A stretch of 64,000 bases of DNA. Origin: Thalassobium sp. R2A62 (GTDB lineage: Bacteria; Pseudomonadota; Alphaproteobacteria; Rhodobacterales; Rhodobacteraceae). Both the position numbers and the translations under genes were made by a program. Shown piece after piece: positions 26,725 through 34,386 of this stretch. The notes beneath the pieces are model-generated. The model ran no database searches. It was not told the origin of the DNA and saw only the letters and a list, made by a program, of their open reading frames with translations. Where the stretch lies: contig NZ_GG697169.2 of the NCBI RefSeq assembly GCF_000161835.1, positions 2,794,575 to 2,858,574 of the forward strand, given 5' to 3'. The first letter of the stretch is position 1, and the number at the start of each line of letters is the position of its first letter.

Positions 26725-27552
26725 CTATTGCAGTAGGATGACAATGCCGATTGCAACAACCACAGCCGCGAAGATCCGCTTTTTGATTGGGCGTTCCCCC
26801 ATCACCAAAACGCCGAGCAAAGCAGCAAAAATGACAGAGGTTTCGCGCAACGCCGACACAACGCCCAGTGGTGCCAGTGTTTTAGCATAAAGAACCAGCC
26901 CATAGGCCAGCCCTGACATGATGCCGCCCGCAAGCGCCAGCAAAGATGTGCGCGTCCCGAAATTGACCAAGCGTTTGGGAAAGCGAAGCAGAACAAAGGC
27001 CGGCACGAAAATCTCGGCGACGAACAGCCAGCCGATATAGGAAACCGGGCTACCCGATACGCGAATTCCGATGCCGTCCACGATAGAATAGGCCGCGATG
27101 AACAACGAGGTGATGACCGCCGCGACAATCGGGCGCGAGGATGTGTTGGTTGGCTTGAACGCTAAGATCAAAATGCCGAACGAGACCACAATAATGCCGA
27201 CCCACACCTGAACCGACAACATTTCCGAGGCCCAATACTGGGCGCCAAAAGCAATAAGAACCGGCGCAAGGCCACGTGCAATCGGGTAGATCAACGAAAG
27301 ATCACCCAGACGGTAGGACACGTTCAGGGCGTAGTAGTAACCCCAGTGAATGACGGTTGATGCAACTATATAAGGCCAGGCCTCTGGCGCGATCATCGGC
27401 AAAAACGCAACCAGGATCGCTCCGGGGATGACGTGCCCCATAGAGATATAAGCCAGTGAGGCCGCACGGTCCCGCGAGCCTTTAACCAGTGCATTCCACG
27501 TCGCATGAAGAAGGGCTGCGAACAGGACGATGGAAATGATTCCGGTGCTCAT
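26725..27552 (-). CDS. EamA/DMT-family transporter
   Basis: A 275-residue drug/metabolite transporter with about ten hydrophobic helices in two EamA repeats. The first begins MSTGIISIVLFAALLHATWN with ALVKGSRDRAASLAYISMGH. The second includes ALAGGIMSGLAYGLVLYAKT and ends GERPIKKRIFAAVVVAIGIV. Members move amino acids, amines or other metabolites, usually outward. Substrate unknown. It lies between the DeoR gene and the phn genes on the same strand, and a terminator separates it from phnY. Confidence 0.83.
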   Translation of the reverse strand: MSTGIISIVLFAALLHATWNALVKGSRDRAASLAYISMGHVIPGAILVAFLPMIAPEAWPYIVASTVIHWGYYYALNVSYRLGDLSLIYPIARGLAPVLIAFGAQYWASEMLSVQVWVGIIVVSFGILILAFKPTNTSSRPIVAAVITSLFIAAYSIVDGIGIRVSGSPVSYIGWLFVAEIFVPAFVLLRFPKRLVNFGTRTSLLALAGGIMSGLAYGLVLYAKTLAPLGVVSALRETSVIFAALLGVLVMGERPIKKRIFAAVVVAIGIVILLQ

Positions 27553-27596
27553 TGAGCTGCTACCTGTTCATGAAATCGGGCCATTAGATTGAACGA

Positions 27597-27627
27597 TAAA
27601 AAAAGGCGGAGCCAAGTTGCCCCGCCT
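27597..27627 (-). terminator. Intrinsic terminator of the phnWAY operon
   Basis: On the minus strand AGGCGG pairs with CCGCCT (stems 27622-27627 and 27604-27609), followed directly by TTTTTTT. It lies 20 bases past the phnY stop. Confidence 0.8.
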
Positions 27628-27647
27628 ATTAGTCATGGGTACTGTTA

Positions 27648-29096
27648 CTATTCGACCCAAGGAAGCGAATAGGTTTTGACGTTCGTGAAGAATTTCATCG
27701 CCTCTGTTACGCCTTCCTTAACGCCATTGCCGCTGTCTTTGATGCCACCAAACGGCGAGGTTTCGATGCGATATCCGGGTTGTTCCCAGATGTTGCAGGT
27801 GCCCACATCCAGACCATTGATATAAGAAATCGCGCGGTTCAGATCGTTGGTGCACACACCGGATGACAGGCCGAAGTCGGTCGAGTTCGAGATTTCCATA
27901 ACCGCCACATCATCATCAGGCACACGCACGATGGGGATGATCGGGCCAAAGGTCTCTTCCATCACCAATTCGCACTCATGGGGCACATGATCGACAACAA
28001 TCGGCGGCAAAAGCGCGCCGCGACGTTCGGGATGATACAGGATTTTCGCACCATGCTTTTCAGCGTCGAACACACGGTTTTCAAACACCTTGGCGGCCTG
28101 TGAATGGATTACGCAGCCCAGTTCGGTTGCGGGGTCTTGTGGATCACCAAACTTGATCTTCTTGGCCTTTTCCAGCACCAGCGGCACGAATTTGTCCGCG
28201 ACGCTTTCTTGCACCAGAATCCGTTTGATCGCCGTGCAGCGCTGACCGGAGTTTCCGGTCGCACCCGCCACAGCAATGGTCGCTGCCTTTTCAAGATCGG
28301 CGTCAGACAGATCGTCACAGATGATCAACGGATCGTTGCCGCCCAATTCAAGCGCTTGGCGTTTGTAGCCCGCTTTGGCCGCAATGATTTTGCCGACAGG
28401 AACGCCACCGGTAAAGGTGATGATGTCGATGTTTTCGTTGGTGATCATCTCGTCGCCGATGTCTTGCGGCATACCTGTGACAACCTGAAACATCTCCGGT
28501 GGCAGGCCTGCTTCATACAGGATATCGGCCAAGGCAAGGCAGGTCAGGGGGGTCAGCTCGGTCGGTTTGCACACCATGCAATTGTTCGTTGCGATGGACG
28601 GTGCAATTTTGTGGCTGACCATGTTCAGCGGGTGGTTGAATGGCGTGATCGCAGAAATGGCATTCACCGGCTCGCGCTTGGTGAAAATCTTGCGGGCTTT
28701 GCCGTTGTGGGTCAGATCGCAGGAGAAAATCTCACCGTCGTCGTTCAGAACCTGCGCGGCGGCAAAGTCATAAACGTCCTGTGCGCGTTTGGTTTCATAG
28801 ATCGCGTGCTGATGGCAGATGCCCAACTCAAGCGTCAGCCATTTGGCCAGATATTCACGCTTTTCACCGATCAGCACGCCTGCTTTTTTCAGGATTTCGC
28901 TACGTTCGTAGCGTGTCAGCTTGGATTTGTAGTTTGCCGCAATTTCAAACGCTTTGTGGGCATGTTCGGCTGTGCCGGCGGGCACGGTGCCGACGACCTC
29001 ATCCGTATAGGGGTAAAGCACTTCGACGACGTTGTCGGTAAAGACAACCTCGCCGCCGATGCGCATTCCTTCGTTCCGAATATCGGTTTTTGTCAT
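27648..29096 (-). CDS. phnY: Phosphonoacetaldehyde dehydrogenase
   Basis: A 482-residue ALDH that oxidises phosphonoacetaldehyde to phosphonoacetate. Motifs in order: [51 protein letters not shown] (catalytic Glu), [15 protein letters not shown] (catalytic Cys) and [20 protein letters not shown]. The [17 protein letters not shown] start and the [13 protein letters not shown] ending match PhnY-type enzymes. It is third in phnW-phnA-phnY order with 17-base gaps, the established operon for AEP breakdown via phosphonoacetate. AGGGAAA precedes the ATG. Confidence 0.9.
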   Translation of the reverse strand: MTKTDIRNEGMRIGGEVVFTDNVVEVLYPYTDEVVGTVPAGTAEHAHKAFEIAANYKSKLTRYERSEILKKAGVLIGEKREYLAKWLTLELGICHQHAIYETKRAQDVYDFAAAQVLNDDGEIFSCDLTHNGKARKIFTKREPVNAISAITPFNHPLNMVSHKIAPSIATNNCMVCKPTELTPLTCLALADILYEAGLPPEMFQVVTGMPQDIGDEMITNENIDIITFTGGVPVGKIIAAKAGYKRQALELGGNDPLIICDDLSDADLEKAATIAVAGATGNSGQRCTAIKRILVQESVADKFVPLVLEKAKKIKFGDPQDPATELGCVIHSQAAKVFENRVFDAEKHGAKILYHPERRGALLPPIVVDHVPHECELVMEETFGPIIPIVRVPDDDVAVMEISNSTDFGLSSGVCTNDLNRAISYINGLDVGTCNIWEQPGYRIETSPFGGIKDSGNGVKEGVTEAMKFFTNVKTYSLPWVE

Positions 29097-29113
29097 ACTG
29101 TTATTTCCCTGAA

Positions 29114-30358
29114 TTAGAGTGCGGCTGCTGCGGCTGCATAGAAGAAGGCATCAAAGTTGCGCAAGACAGGTTTGCTTGGCAAGTCGATTATGCGGTTGAC
29201 GATAAAGGGCACTTCTTGTTCCGTCAGGCCGCCGTGGCTGCGCAGGGGCTCGTTCAGAGCGGCCAGATCGTGAAGGTGCTCTGACGTTCCGATTGTTAGG
29301 TTTTCAGTCGAGATCATGACAATGTCGCCAATCCGGTCTGCGGGCAGCTCGAACCGTTCAACAGCCTCTTCTTTGGTCAGGACCTCAAGAATTTCCTCAC
29401 GAGAGGCGAGGCGGGCGATGATGTCGGCACGATTCGCACCGTCGGGCAAATACGCCGTGCCAAACCCGCCAAGGGCGCCGTGGTGCACAACGTAAGGGTC
29501 GGTGATCGGAAGGATCACACGCGCCGCCGCTTCGCCAAGCCATTCGTCCAGCAAATCTTGCACATAGATCACCTGTGGATCACCACTTGCGTCGTGCTTT
29601 GGCTTCATGCCGTGATCAGCGGTGACGACAATCGCGGCGCCCATGGCATCAAGCTCGGTCAGGTATTTGTCGAACATTTCATAGAACGCTTTGGCCTCTG
29701 GCTGATCGGGGCTGTATTTGTGCTGCACGTAGTCGGTGGTCGTCAGATACATGACATCGGGGGACCACTCTTTCAGCAGCTTTACACCCGCTGCGAACAC
29801 AAATTCGGACAGTTCGGCTGAATAGACCTCTGGTTGCGCCATGCCGAGCCATTTGCTCGCCTCGGCCTGACCATGCTCTTCGGTGGTTGAGGTGTCAGAA
29901 CGCTCAGCCGAGAAACATTTGGCGCGGTCTTCGTCGAATTTCAGACCTGCGCCCAAGAGTGCGCGCAGTTTGTCCTTGGCTGTCACCACGGCGACGCGGG
30001 CACCTGCTTCGTAGAACTTCGAGAACACCGTTGGTGCGCGCAAAAAGCGCACATCGTTCATCATCACTTCTTCGCCTGTTTCGGGTTCGTACAGGAAGTT
30101 GCCGCAGATGCCGTGCACGCTTGGTGGGCGACCCGTCGCGATGGAAAGGTTGTTGGGGTTGGTGAAAGACGGGATGACAGAATGTGCCAGCCGATCTGTG
30201 CCTGTTTCGCGCATCCGCTTGAGCGTCGGCATCAGGCCATCCGCGATGGCCTTTGTCAGGTATTCCGGTTCACAGCCGTCCAAACAGATGGCAATGGCGC
30301 AGGTTTTTGGCGCTGGATAGGTGCGATCGTTGGCGACAACGGGAGTCGTAATGGTCAT
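29114..30358 (-). CDS. phnA: Phosphonoacetate hydrolase
   Basis: A 414-residue zinc enzyme of the alkaline phosphatase superfamily that splits phosphonoacetate to acetate and phosphate. Metal Asp lies in [14 protein letters not shown], the nucleophile Thr in [18 protein letters not shown], distal metal ligands in [15 protein letters not shown], and a further His in [33 protein letters not shown] and [13 protein letters not shown] are recognisable PhnA segments. GAAGGA lies just before the ATG. It sits between phnW and phnY. This step releases one phosphate per AEP, which fits the Na/Pi transporter nearby. Confidence 0.92.
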   Translation of the reverse strand: MTITTPVVANDRTYPAPKTCAIAICLDGCEPEYLTKAIADGLMPTLKRMRETGTDRLAHSVIPSFTNPNNLSIATGRPPSVHGICGNFLYEPETGEEVMMNDVRFLRAPTVFSKFYEAGARVAVVTAKDKLRALLGAGLKFDEDRAKCFSAERSDTSTTEEHGQAEASKWLGMAQPEVYSAELSEFVFAAGVKLLKEWSPDVMYLTTTDYVQHKYSPDQPEAKAFYEMFDKYLTELDAMGAAIVVTADHGMKPKHDASGDPQVIYVQDLLDEWLGEAAARVILPITDPYVVHHGALGGFGTAYLPDGANRADIIARLASREEILEVLTKEEAVERFELPADRIGDIVMISTENLTIGTSEHLHDLAALNEPLRSHGGLTEQEVPFIVNRIIDLPSKPVLRNFDAFFYAAAAAAL

Positions 30359-30375
30359 GTTCGTTCCTTCAAAGC

Positions 30376-31557
30376 TTAAGCAGCTAGTTTCTTGCGTTCT
30401 TCAAGTGCGGCAGCGGGGGGCGCTGCGGTGTCGACACCCATAGCGGTCAATGCTTCGCTGGCCGCTTTGACCACTGCGTGCATGACGGTTTCATCCATCT
30501 GGCCGATACATCCAATCCGGAAACTATCGACGACAGTGAGTTTGCCAGGGTAAATGATAAAGCCCTTTTCTTTCATCGCTTCATAAAAGCCATCGAAAGA
30601 AAACTTTGGATCGGCGGGGCAAAAGAATGTGACGATAATCGGCGACAGCCAGCGGTCATCAAGCAGGGTTTCAAACCCGAGGTCCCGCATTCCGCCCACC
30701 ATAGTGTCACGGTTGGCGTGGTAACGTGCACCGCGCCCCGCAACGCCGCCTTCTATCTCATGCGCCTTTAGCGCTTCGATAAAGGCCGCGACCACGTGGG
30801 TCGGTGGGGTAAAGCGCCATTGTCCGGTTTTCTCCATGGCGGACCACTGGGCCTCGACATCTAGAGATAGGGAATGACTGTTGCCCTTGGCGGCAACAAG
30901 TTCGTCTTTGCGGGCAATCACAAAGCCAAAGCCGGGCACGCCCTCAATGCATTTGTTTGCCGAGGACACCATGGCCGCGTAGCGCACCGTTTCAGCCTCA
31001 AGCGGGACGGCACCAAAAGCCGACATGCTGTCGACCAGCACCTTCCGACCCGCTGCATGTGCGGCATCGGCCAATTCCTGCACGGGGTTCAAAATGCCTG
31101 AACTCGTTTCGCAGTGGATGATTAGGACATGGGTAATTGCCGCGTCCTGAGCAAAGATTTCACGGACCTCATCCCCGCGCGGCGGCAGGTAGTCTCCCTT
31201 GTCCAGTAGGTGATAATCCCGTCCGATACATTTCAAAGTCGCGGCCGCACGCAGGCCGTAGGCGCCATTTGCCAGCACCAAGACCTTGCCGTCTTTGGGC
31301 ACAAACGACCCCAACATGGCTTCAACGCAATAGGACCCCGATCCTTGGATTGGCACACAGTCATAGGCGTCAGACCCCGGTCCGATCAGGGCAAGCAATC
31401 GGGTGCGCATGTCGCGCGTCATGGCGCGAAAATCATCGTCCCAGCTGCCCCAATCGCGCAGCATTGCCTCTTTCACCTCATAAGATGTAGTCAGCGGTCC
31501 TGGCGTCAAAAGGTAGGGCTCGCCTAGCTTTGGCTTCGGAATAAGAAAATTTTTCAT
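30376..31557 (-). CDS. phnW: 2-aminoethylphosphonate:pyruvate transaminase
   Basis: A 393-residue PLP enzyme (class V fold) that moves the amino group of AEP to pyruvate, giving phosphonoacetaldehyde and alanine. The N-terminus GEPYLLTPGPLTTSYEVKEA then MLRDWGSWDDDFR is the family hallmark. VPIQGSGSYCVEAMLGSFVP, HCETSSGILNPVQELAD, KVLVDSMSAFGAVPLEA and SSANKCIEGVPGFGFVIARK (PLP lysine) follow. The start at 31557 (MKNFLIPKPKLG) has GGAG 7 bases upstream, and the longer frame to 31677 crosses the promoter. First gene of the phnWAY operon. Confidence 0.93.
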   Translation of the reverse strand: MKNFLIPKPKLGEPYLLTPGPLTTSYEVKEAMLRDWGSWDDDFRAMTRDMRTRLLALIGPGSDAYDCVPIQGSGSYCVEAMLGSFVPKDGKVLVLANGAYGLRAAATLKCIGRDYHLLDKGDYLPPRGDEVREIFAQDAAITHVLIIHCETSSGILNPVQELADAAHAAGRKVLVDSMSAFGAVPLEAETVRYAAMVSSANKCIEGVPGFGFVIARKDELVAAKGNSHSLSLDVEAQWSAMEKTGQWRFTPPTHVVAAFIEALKAHEIEGGVAGRGARYHANRDTMVGGMRDLGFETLLDDRWLSPIIVTFFCPADPKFSFDGFYEAMKEKGFIIYPGKLTVVDSFRIGCIGQMDETVMHAVVKAASEALTAMGVDTAAPPAAALEERKKLAA

Positions 31558-31838
31558 CTGAGCGCTCCGCCGCTTCGGACAATTACCTCCAAATTTGAAC
31601 CAGCGCGTGTCATATGTAAAATCCACAATATTTATCTTTCGATAGGTTTTTCTGATAAATTTAGCGCCCTCCGACATTCAGCCCTCACTGAGCAAAATTG
31701 GTACCCCCTACAAGTACGCGTTGCGGACAATAAAGGCACAAAAGCAACTGCATGGCTTTGAATCCCACAAAAAGACATATAAACAAAAGAAGACACACAC
31801 GCGGTTCGTCAGGGGTGGACCGAAAAGAGGGGACTCTC
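31558..31838. promoter_or_regulatory. Divergent promoter region phnW / inositol-phosphatase-like gene
   Basis: 281 bases, AT-richer than the genes. It holds the shared motif at 31642-31656, nested in TTATC-N17-GATAA (31632-31658), which looks like a LysR-type inverted repeat. The remainder shows no gene. Confidence 0.5.
31642..31656 (+). promoter_or_regulatory. Shared motif ATAGGTTTTTCTGAT, candidate LysR site (phnW side)
   Basis: 14 of 15 bases match the motif at 32649-32663 before the lysR gene. It lies 85 bases upstream of the phnW start, a usual distance for a LysR activator site. Confidence 0.55.
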
Positions 31839-32615
31839 ATGGACTCTGCGACACTGCTTGAAGACGGGCACCATTTCGCGGGCCTAGCGGCAGAATTGGC
31901 CAGAACGTTCTTTCGCAAACCTGTCGAAATTTCGTTCAAACAAGACCAAAGCCCCGTGACGTTCGCAGATCAAAGCATCGAAAAACAGATCCGGGCGGCC
32001 ATCTTGGAAAAGCACCCTGATCACAGCATTCTGGGTGAGGAATTCGGAACGGAAGGGGCCACGCAGGATCACTTGTGGGTCATCGACCCGATTGACGGAA
32101 CGCGGTCTTTTTTGTCCGGCAACCCGCTTTTCGGGTTTCTTCTTAGCTATCTTGAGGCACGCGATCCGCAACTTGGCATTATTGGCATGCCAGCATTGGG
32201 CGAAACCTACTGCGGGGTTAAGGGGGCTGCGGCCACATGCAATGGCGCTGAAATTCATGTCTCCAGCCAAACCAATCTGGAGGAAGCCGTCCTTTACGTG
32301 AATGAGGGTGAAAAAATCTACGACGCCCACCCAGCGGTCTTTGCGAAACTGATGCGAAGCGGACAAACGCGACGATTTGCATACGATTGCTATCCACACG
32401 CGCTGCTTGCGGCGGGGCATGTGGACGCTGTGGTCGACTATGATCTGAAACCTTATGATTTTCTGGCGCTTGGTCCGGTCGTCGAAGGGGCAGGGGGGAT
32501 CATGACAACATGGGCAGGACAAAAGCCCGACCTCACATACGAAGGTCCGATCATCAGCGCAGCTACGCCGCAGCTGCACGCGCAGCTTGTGGACCTCTTG
32601 CACGTCGAACAATAG
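31839..32615 (+). CDS. Inositol-monophosphatase-family phosphatase
   Basis: A 258-residue Mg-dependent phosphatase of the IMPase/CysQ/HisN superfamily. Metal ligands are in SILGEEFGTEG and VIDPIDGTRSFLSGNPLFGF, the C-terminal Asp in AVVDYDLKPYDFLALGPVVE, plus GAGGIMTTWAGQKPD. Housekeeping roles include inositol-1-phosphate, PAP and histidinol-phosphate hydrolysis. Here it is divergent from phnW and precedes the LysR gene, so a role on a phosphate ester linked to the imported phosphonate is possible. The start at 31839 (MDSATL) is preferred over the frame from 31752, which lies in promoter sequence. Confidence 0.82.
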   Translation: MDSATLLEDGHHFAGLAAELARTFFRKPVEISFKQDQSPVTFADQSIEKQIRAAILEKHPDHSILGEEFGTEGATQDHLWVIDPIDGTRSFLSGNPLFGFLLSYLEARDPQLGIIGMPALGETYCGVKGAAATCNGAEIHVSSQTNLEEAVLYVNEGEKIYDAHPAVFAKLMRSGQTRRFAYDCYPHALLAAGHVDAVVDYDLKPYDFLALGPVVEGAGGIMTTWAGQKPDLTYEGPIISAATPQLHAQLVDLLHVEQ

Positions 32616-32648
32616 ACTCCGGCTGGAAATTATAGTTATCTGATCACC

Positions 32649-32663
32649 ATAGATTTTTCTGAT
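32649..32663 (+). promoter_or_regulatory. Shared motif ATAGATTTTTCTGAT, candidate LysR site (lysR side)
   Basis: It ends 11 bases before the lysR start and matches the phnW-side motif in 14 of 15 positions, suggesting autoregulation by the same protein. Confidence 0.55.
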
Positions 32664-32674
32664 GGCATCTTGAG

Positions 32675-33559
32675 ATGAGATACACCCAACTTCGCGCGTT
32701 TCATAATGTTGCCCTTCACGGTGGGTTTTCGCGTGCAGCGGATCGTTTGAACCAAACGCAGCCCGCACTGTCTGATCAGGTCAAACGGTTGGAACAAGCC
32801 CATGACACGCTTCTGTTCCGGCGTGAAAAACGCAATGTCTATCTGACAGAAGCGGGCGAAGGCCTGTTTCGGATGACCAAGCAATTCTTCGAAATTGAAG
32901 ACAGCATCGGCGAATACCTTGATCATTCGAACCCCGCCATGAAGGGGCTGCTGCGCATCTTTGCAGACTCAGCGCTGCATGTGACTGACGCAATCAGCCA
33001 CTTTCGCATGAACAACCCCAAGGTTTTTGTGTCCATCAAGACGGGCAATACCAAAGAGGTGCTAAGCAGATTGCGCAATTATGACGCCGAAATCGGTGTC
33101 GTTGGCAATATGCAGCCGGCATCCGACGTCGCTGGGCTTGATATCGGGCGCGCGCCGATCATCGCCATTTCTGCCAAGAACTATCTGCCAAACGGGCGCA
33201 CCGAGATATCATTCAAGGACCTGCCCAAATGGCCCTTGGTGTTTCGGGAAAAAGGGTCTCGTACCCGTGCAAATCTTGAAGACGCAGCGCAGAAAATTAA
33301 TGTCTTGATCAAGCCGGTGATCGAGGTGGATGGCCGCGAAGCGATGCGCGAAATCGTGGCGTCGGGCGCTGGTATCGGGTTTGTTTCAAAGGCTGAACAC
33401 AATCACGATGAACGCTTGCAGCCGATCACGATTACCGGACTTGAACTGGAGATGGTCGAAACCCTTGTGATCCTGAAAATGCGCCGCGATGTTCCAATGA
33501 TCCGCGCGTTCATGCGATCCGTGCGAGAGGTAGGTGAACACAGGACCGGGGACACATAA
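32675..33559 (+). CDS. LysR-family regulator of the phosphonate genes
   Basis: A 294-residue LysR protein. The N-terminal winged helix has MRYTQLRAFHNVALHGGFSR then AADRLNQTQPALSDQVKRLE and LLFRREKRNVYLTEAGEGLF. The C-terminal effector domain follows (from about residue 90). LysR regulators commonly sit beside phnW-type genes and respond to AEP, which is the likely role here. It is preceded by a motif shared with the phnW promoter. The stop overlaps the next start by 1 base (TAATG). Confidence 0.88.
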   Translation: MRYTQLRAFHNVALHGGFSRAADRLNQTQPALSDQVKRLEQAHDTLLFRREKRNVYLTEAGEGLFRMTKQFFEIEDSIGEYLDHSNPAMKGLLRIFADSALHVTDAISHFRMNNPKVFVSIKTGNTKEVLSRLRNYDAEIGVVGNMQPASDVAGLDIGRAPIIAISAKNYLPNGRTEISFKDLPKWPLVFREKGSRTRANLEDAAQKINVLIKPVIEVDGREAMREIVASGAGIGFVSKAEHNHDERLQPITITGLELEMVETLVILKMRRDVPMIRAFMRSVREVGEHRTGDT

Positions 33560-34314
33560 TGCTGGCATCTGAACGGCACGCGATCATTCTGGAACAAATC
33601 CAGCGCGACAACACTGTTTCGACACGGTCTTTGACAGCGCGCCTTGGCGTGTCACGGGAAACCGTTCGAAAGGACATCGAATATCTGGCGGAACAGGTCA
33701 AACTCCAACAGGTTCGTGGTGGCGCGACCCGTATCAGAACCCAAGAAATCCCGATGGAGAGCCGGGCCCAGATCAATGCGGACGGGAAAAACCGGATTGC
33801 ACGTGCCTTGGCCGCGCAAATTCCGGACGGATCATCGCTGTTTCTCGATAACGGCTCGTCTACATTCGCTGTAGCGCAAGCATTGCATCAGCACAGTGAC
33901 CTGATCGTCTACACCAATGACTTTGCCGTCGCCCAAAAGATCGCCCGCAGCTGCCGTGAATTGGTGATGTTGGGCGGTAAGGTCGACGCACAGGAAATGG
34001 CAACGATCGGGATCGAGACAACGGAACAAATCAGCCAGTACCATGTTGATTTCACGGTAATAAGCGCGGGCGGGTTGTCCGCTAGAACGATGTTGACGGA
34101 CTTTAGCAAAGAGGCAGTTAGTTTTCGCCAGCAGATGCTATTGAACGGCACCACGCGGTTCGTGATTGCAGATCATGCGAAGTTTGGCGTGGTCGGGCAG
34201 GTGGCCATGCCAACGCCGCCCAAAGGCACCTGTATCGTGATGGATCAACGCCCGGATCCAGAGGTTTTGAACGCGATCACCCAGAACGACCTGACCTACC
34301 AGATCGCGGGCTAA
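33559..34314 (+). CDS. DeoR-family transcriptional regulator (second copy)
   Basis: A 251-residue DeoR protein. The helix-turn-helix is RHAIILEQIQRDNTVSTRSL then TARLGVSRETVRKDIEYLAE with VRGGATR. The DeoRC sensor includes SSLFLDNGSSTFAVAQALHQ, LIVYTNDFAVAQKIA, LVMLGGKVDAQEMATIGIET and FVIADHAKFGVVGQ. It is coupled to the LysR gene and sits directly before the demethylase-like gene, whose promoter has three phased TGCAA repeats. It is distinct from the DeoR gene at 25.8 kb (different N-terminus and length). Confidence 0.87.
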   Translation: MLASERHAIILEQIQRDNTVSTRSLTARLGVSRETVRKDIEYLAEQVKLQQVRGGATRIRTQEIPMESRAQINADGKNRIARALAAQIPDGSSLFLDNGSSTFAVAQALHQHSDLIVYTNDFAVAQKIARSCRELVMLGGKVDAQEMATIGIETTEQISQYHVDFTVISAGGLSARTMLTDFSKEAVSFRQQMLLNGTTRFVIADHAKFGVVGQVAMPTPPKGTCIVMDQRPDPEVLNAITQNDLTYQIAG

Positions 34315-34326
34315 CACCTCAAGCAT

Positions 34327-34351
34327 TGCAAAGGTTTGCAAATTAATGCAA
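34327..34351. promoter_or_regulatory. Three TGCAA repeats at exact 10-bp spacing
   Basis: TGCAA at 34327-34331, 34337-34341 and 34347-34351, one per helical turn, lying between the second DeoR gene and the demethylase-like gene. DeoR proteins often bind phased short repeats, so this is a candidate operator. Confidence 0.5.
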
Positions 34352-34386
34352 GAATCTGACAACTCAGTTTCTTGTGGAGCCCTGCA

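Noticed and set aside
28104-29117. Open frame of 337 residues on the + strand opposite phnY
   Set aside because: It mirrors the real phnY gene, lacks a recognisable family, and arises from codon bias of the opposite strand.
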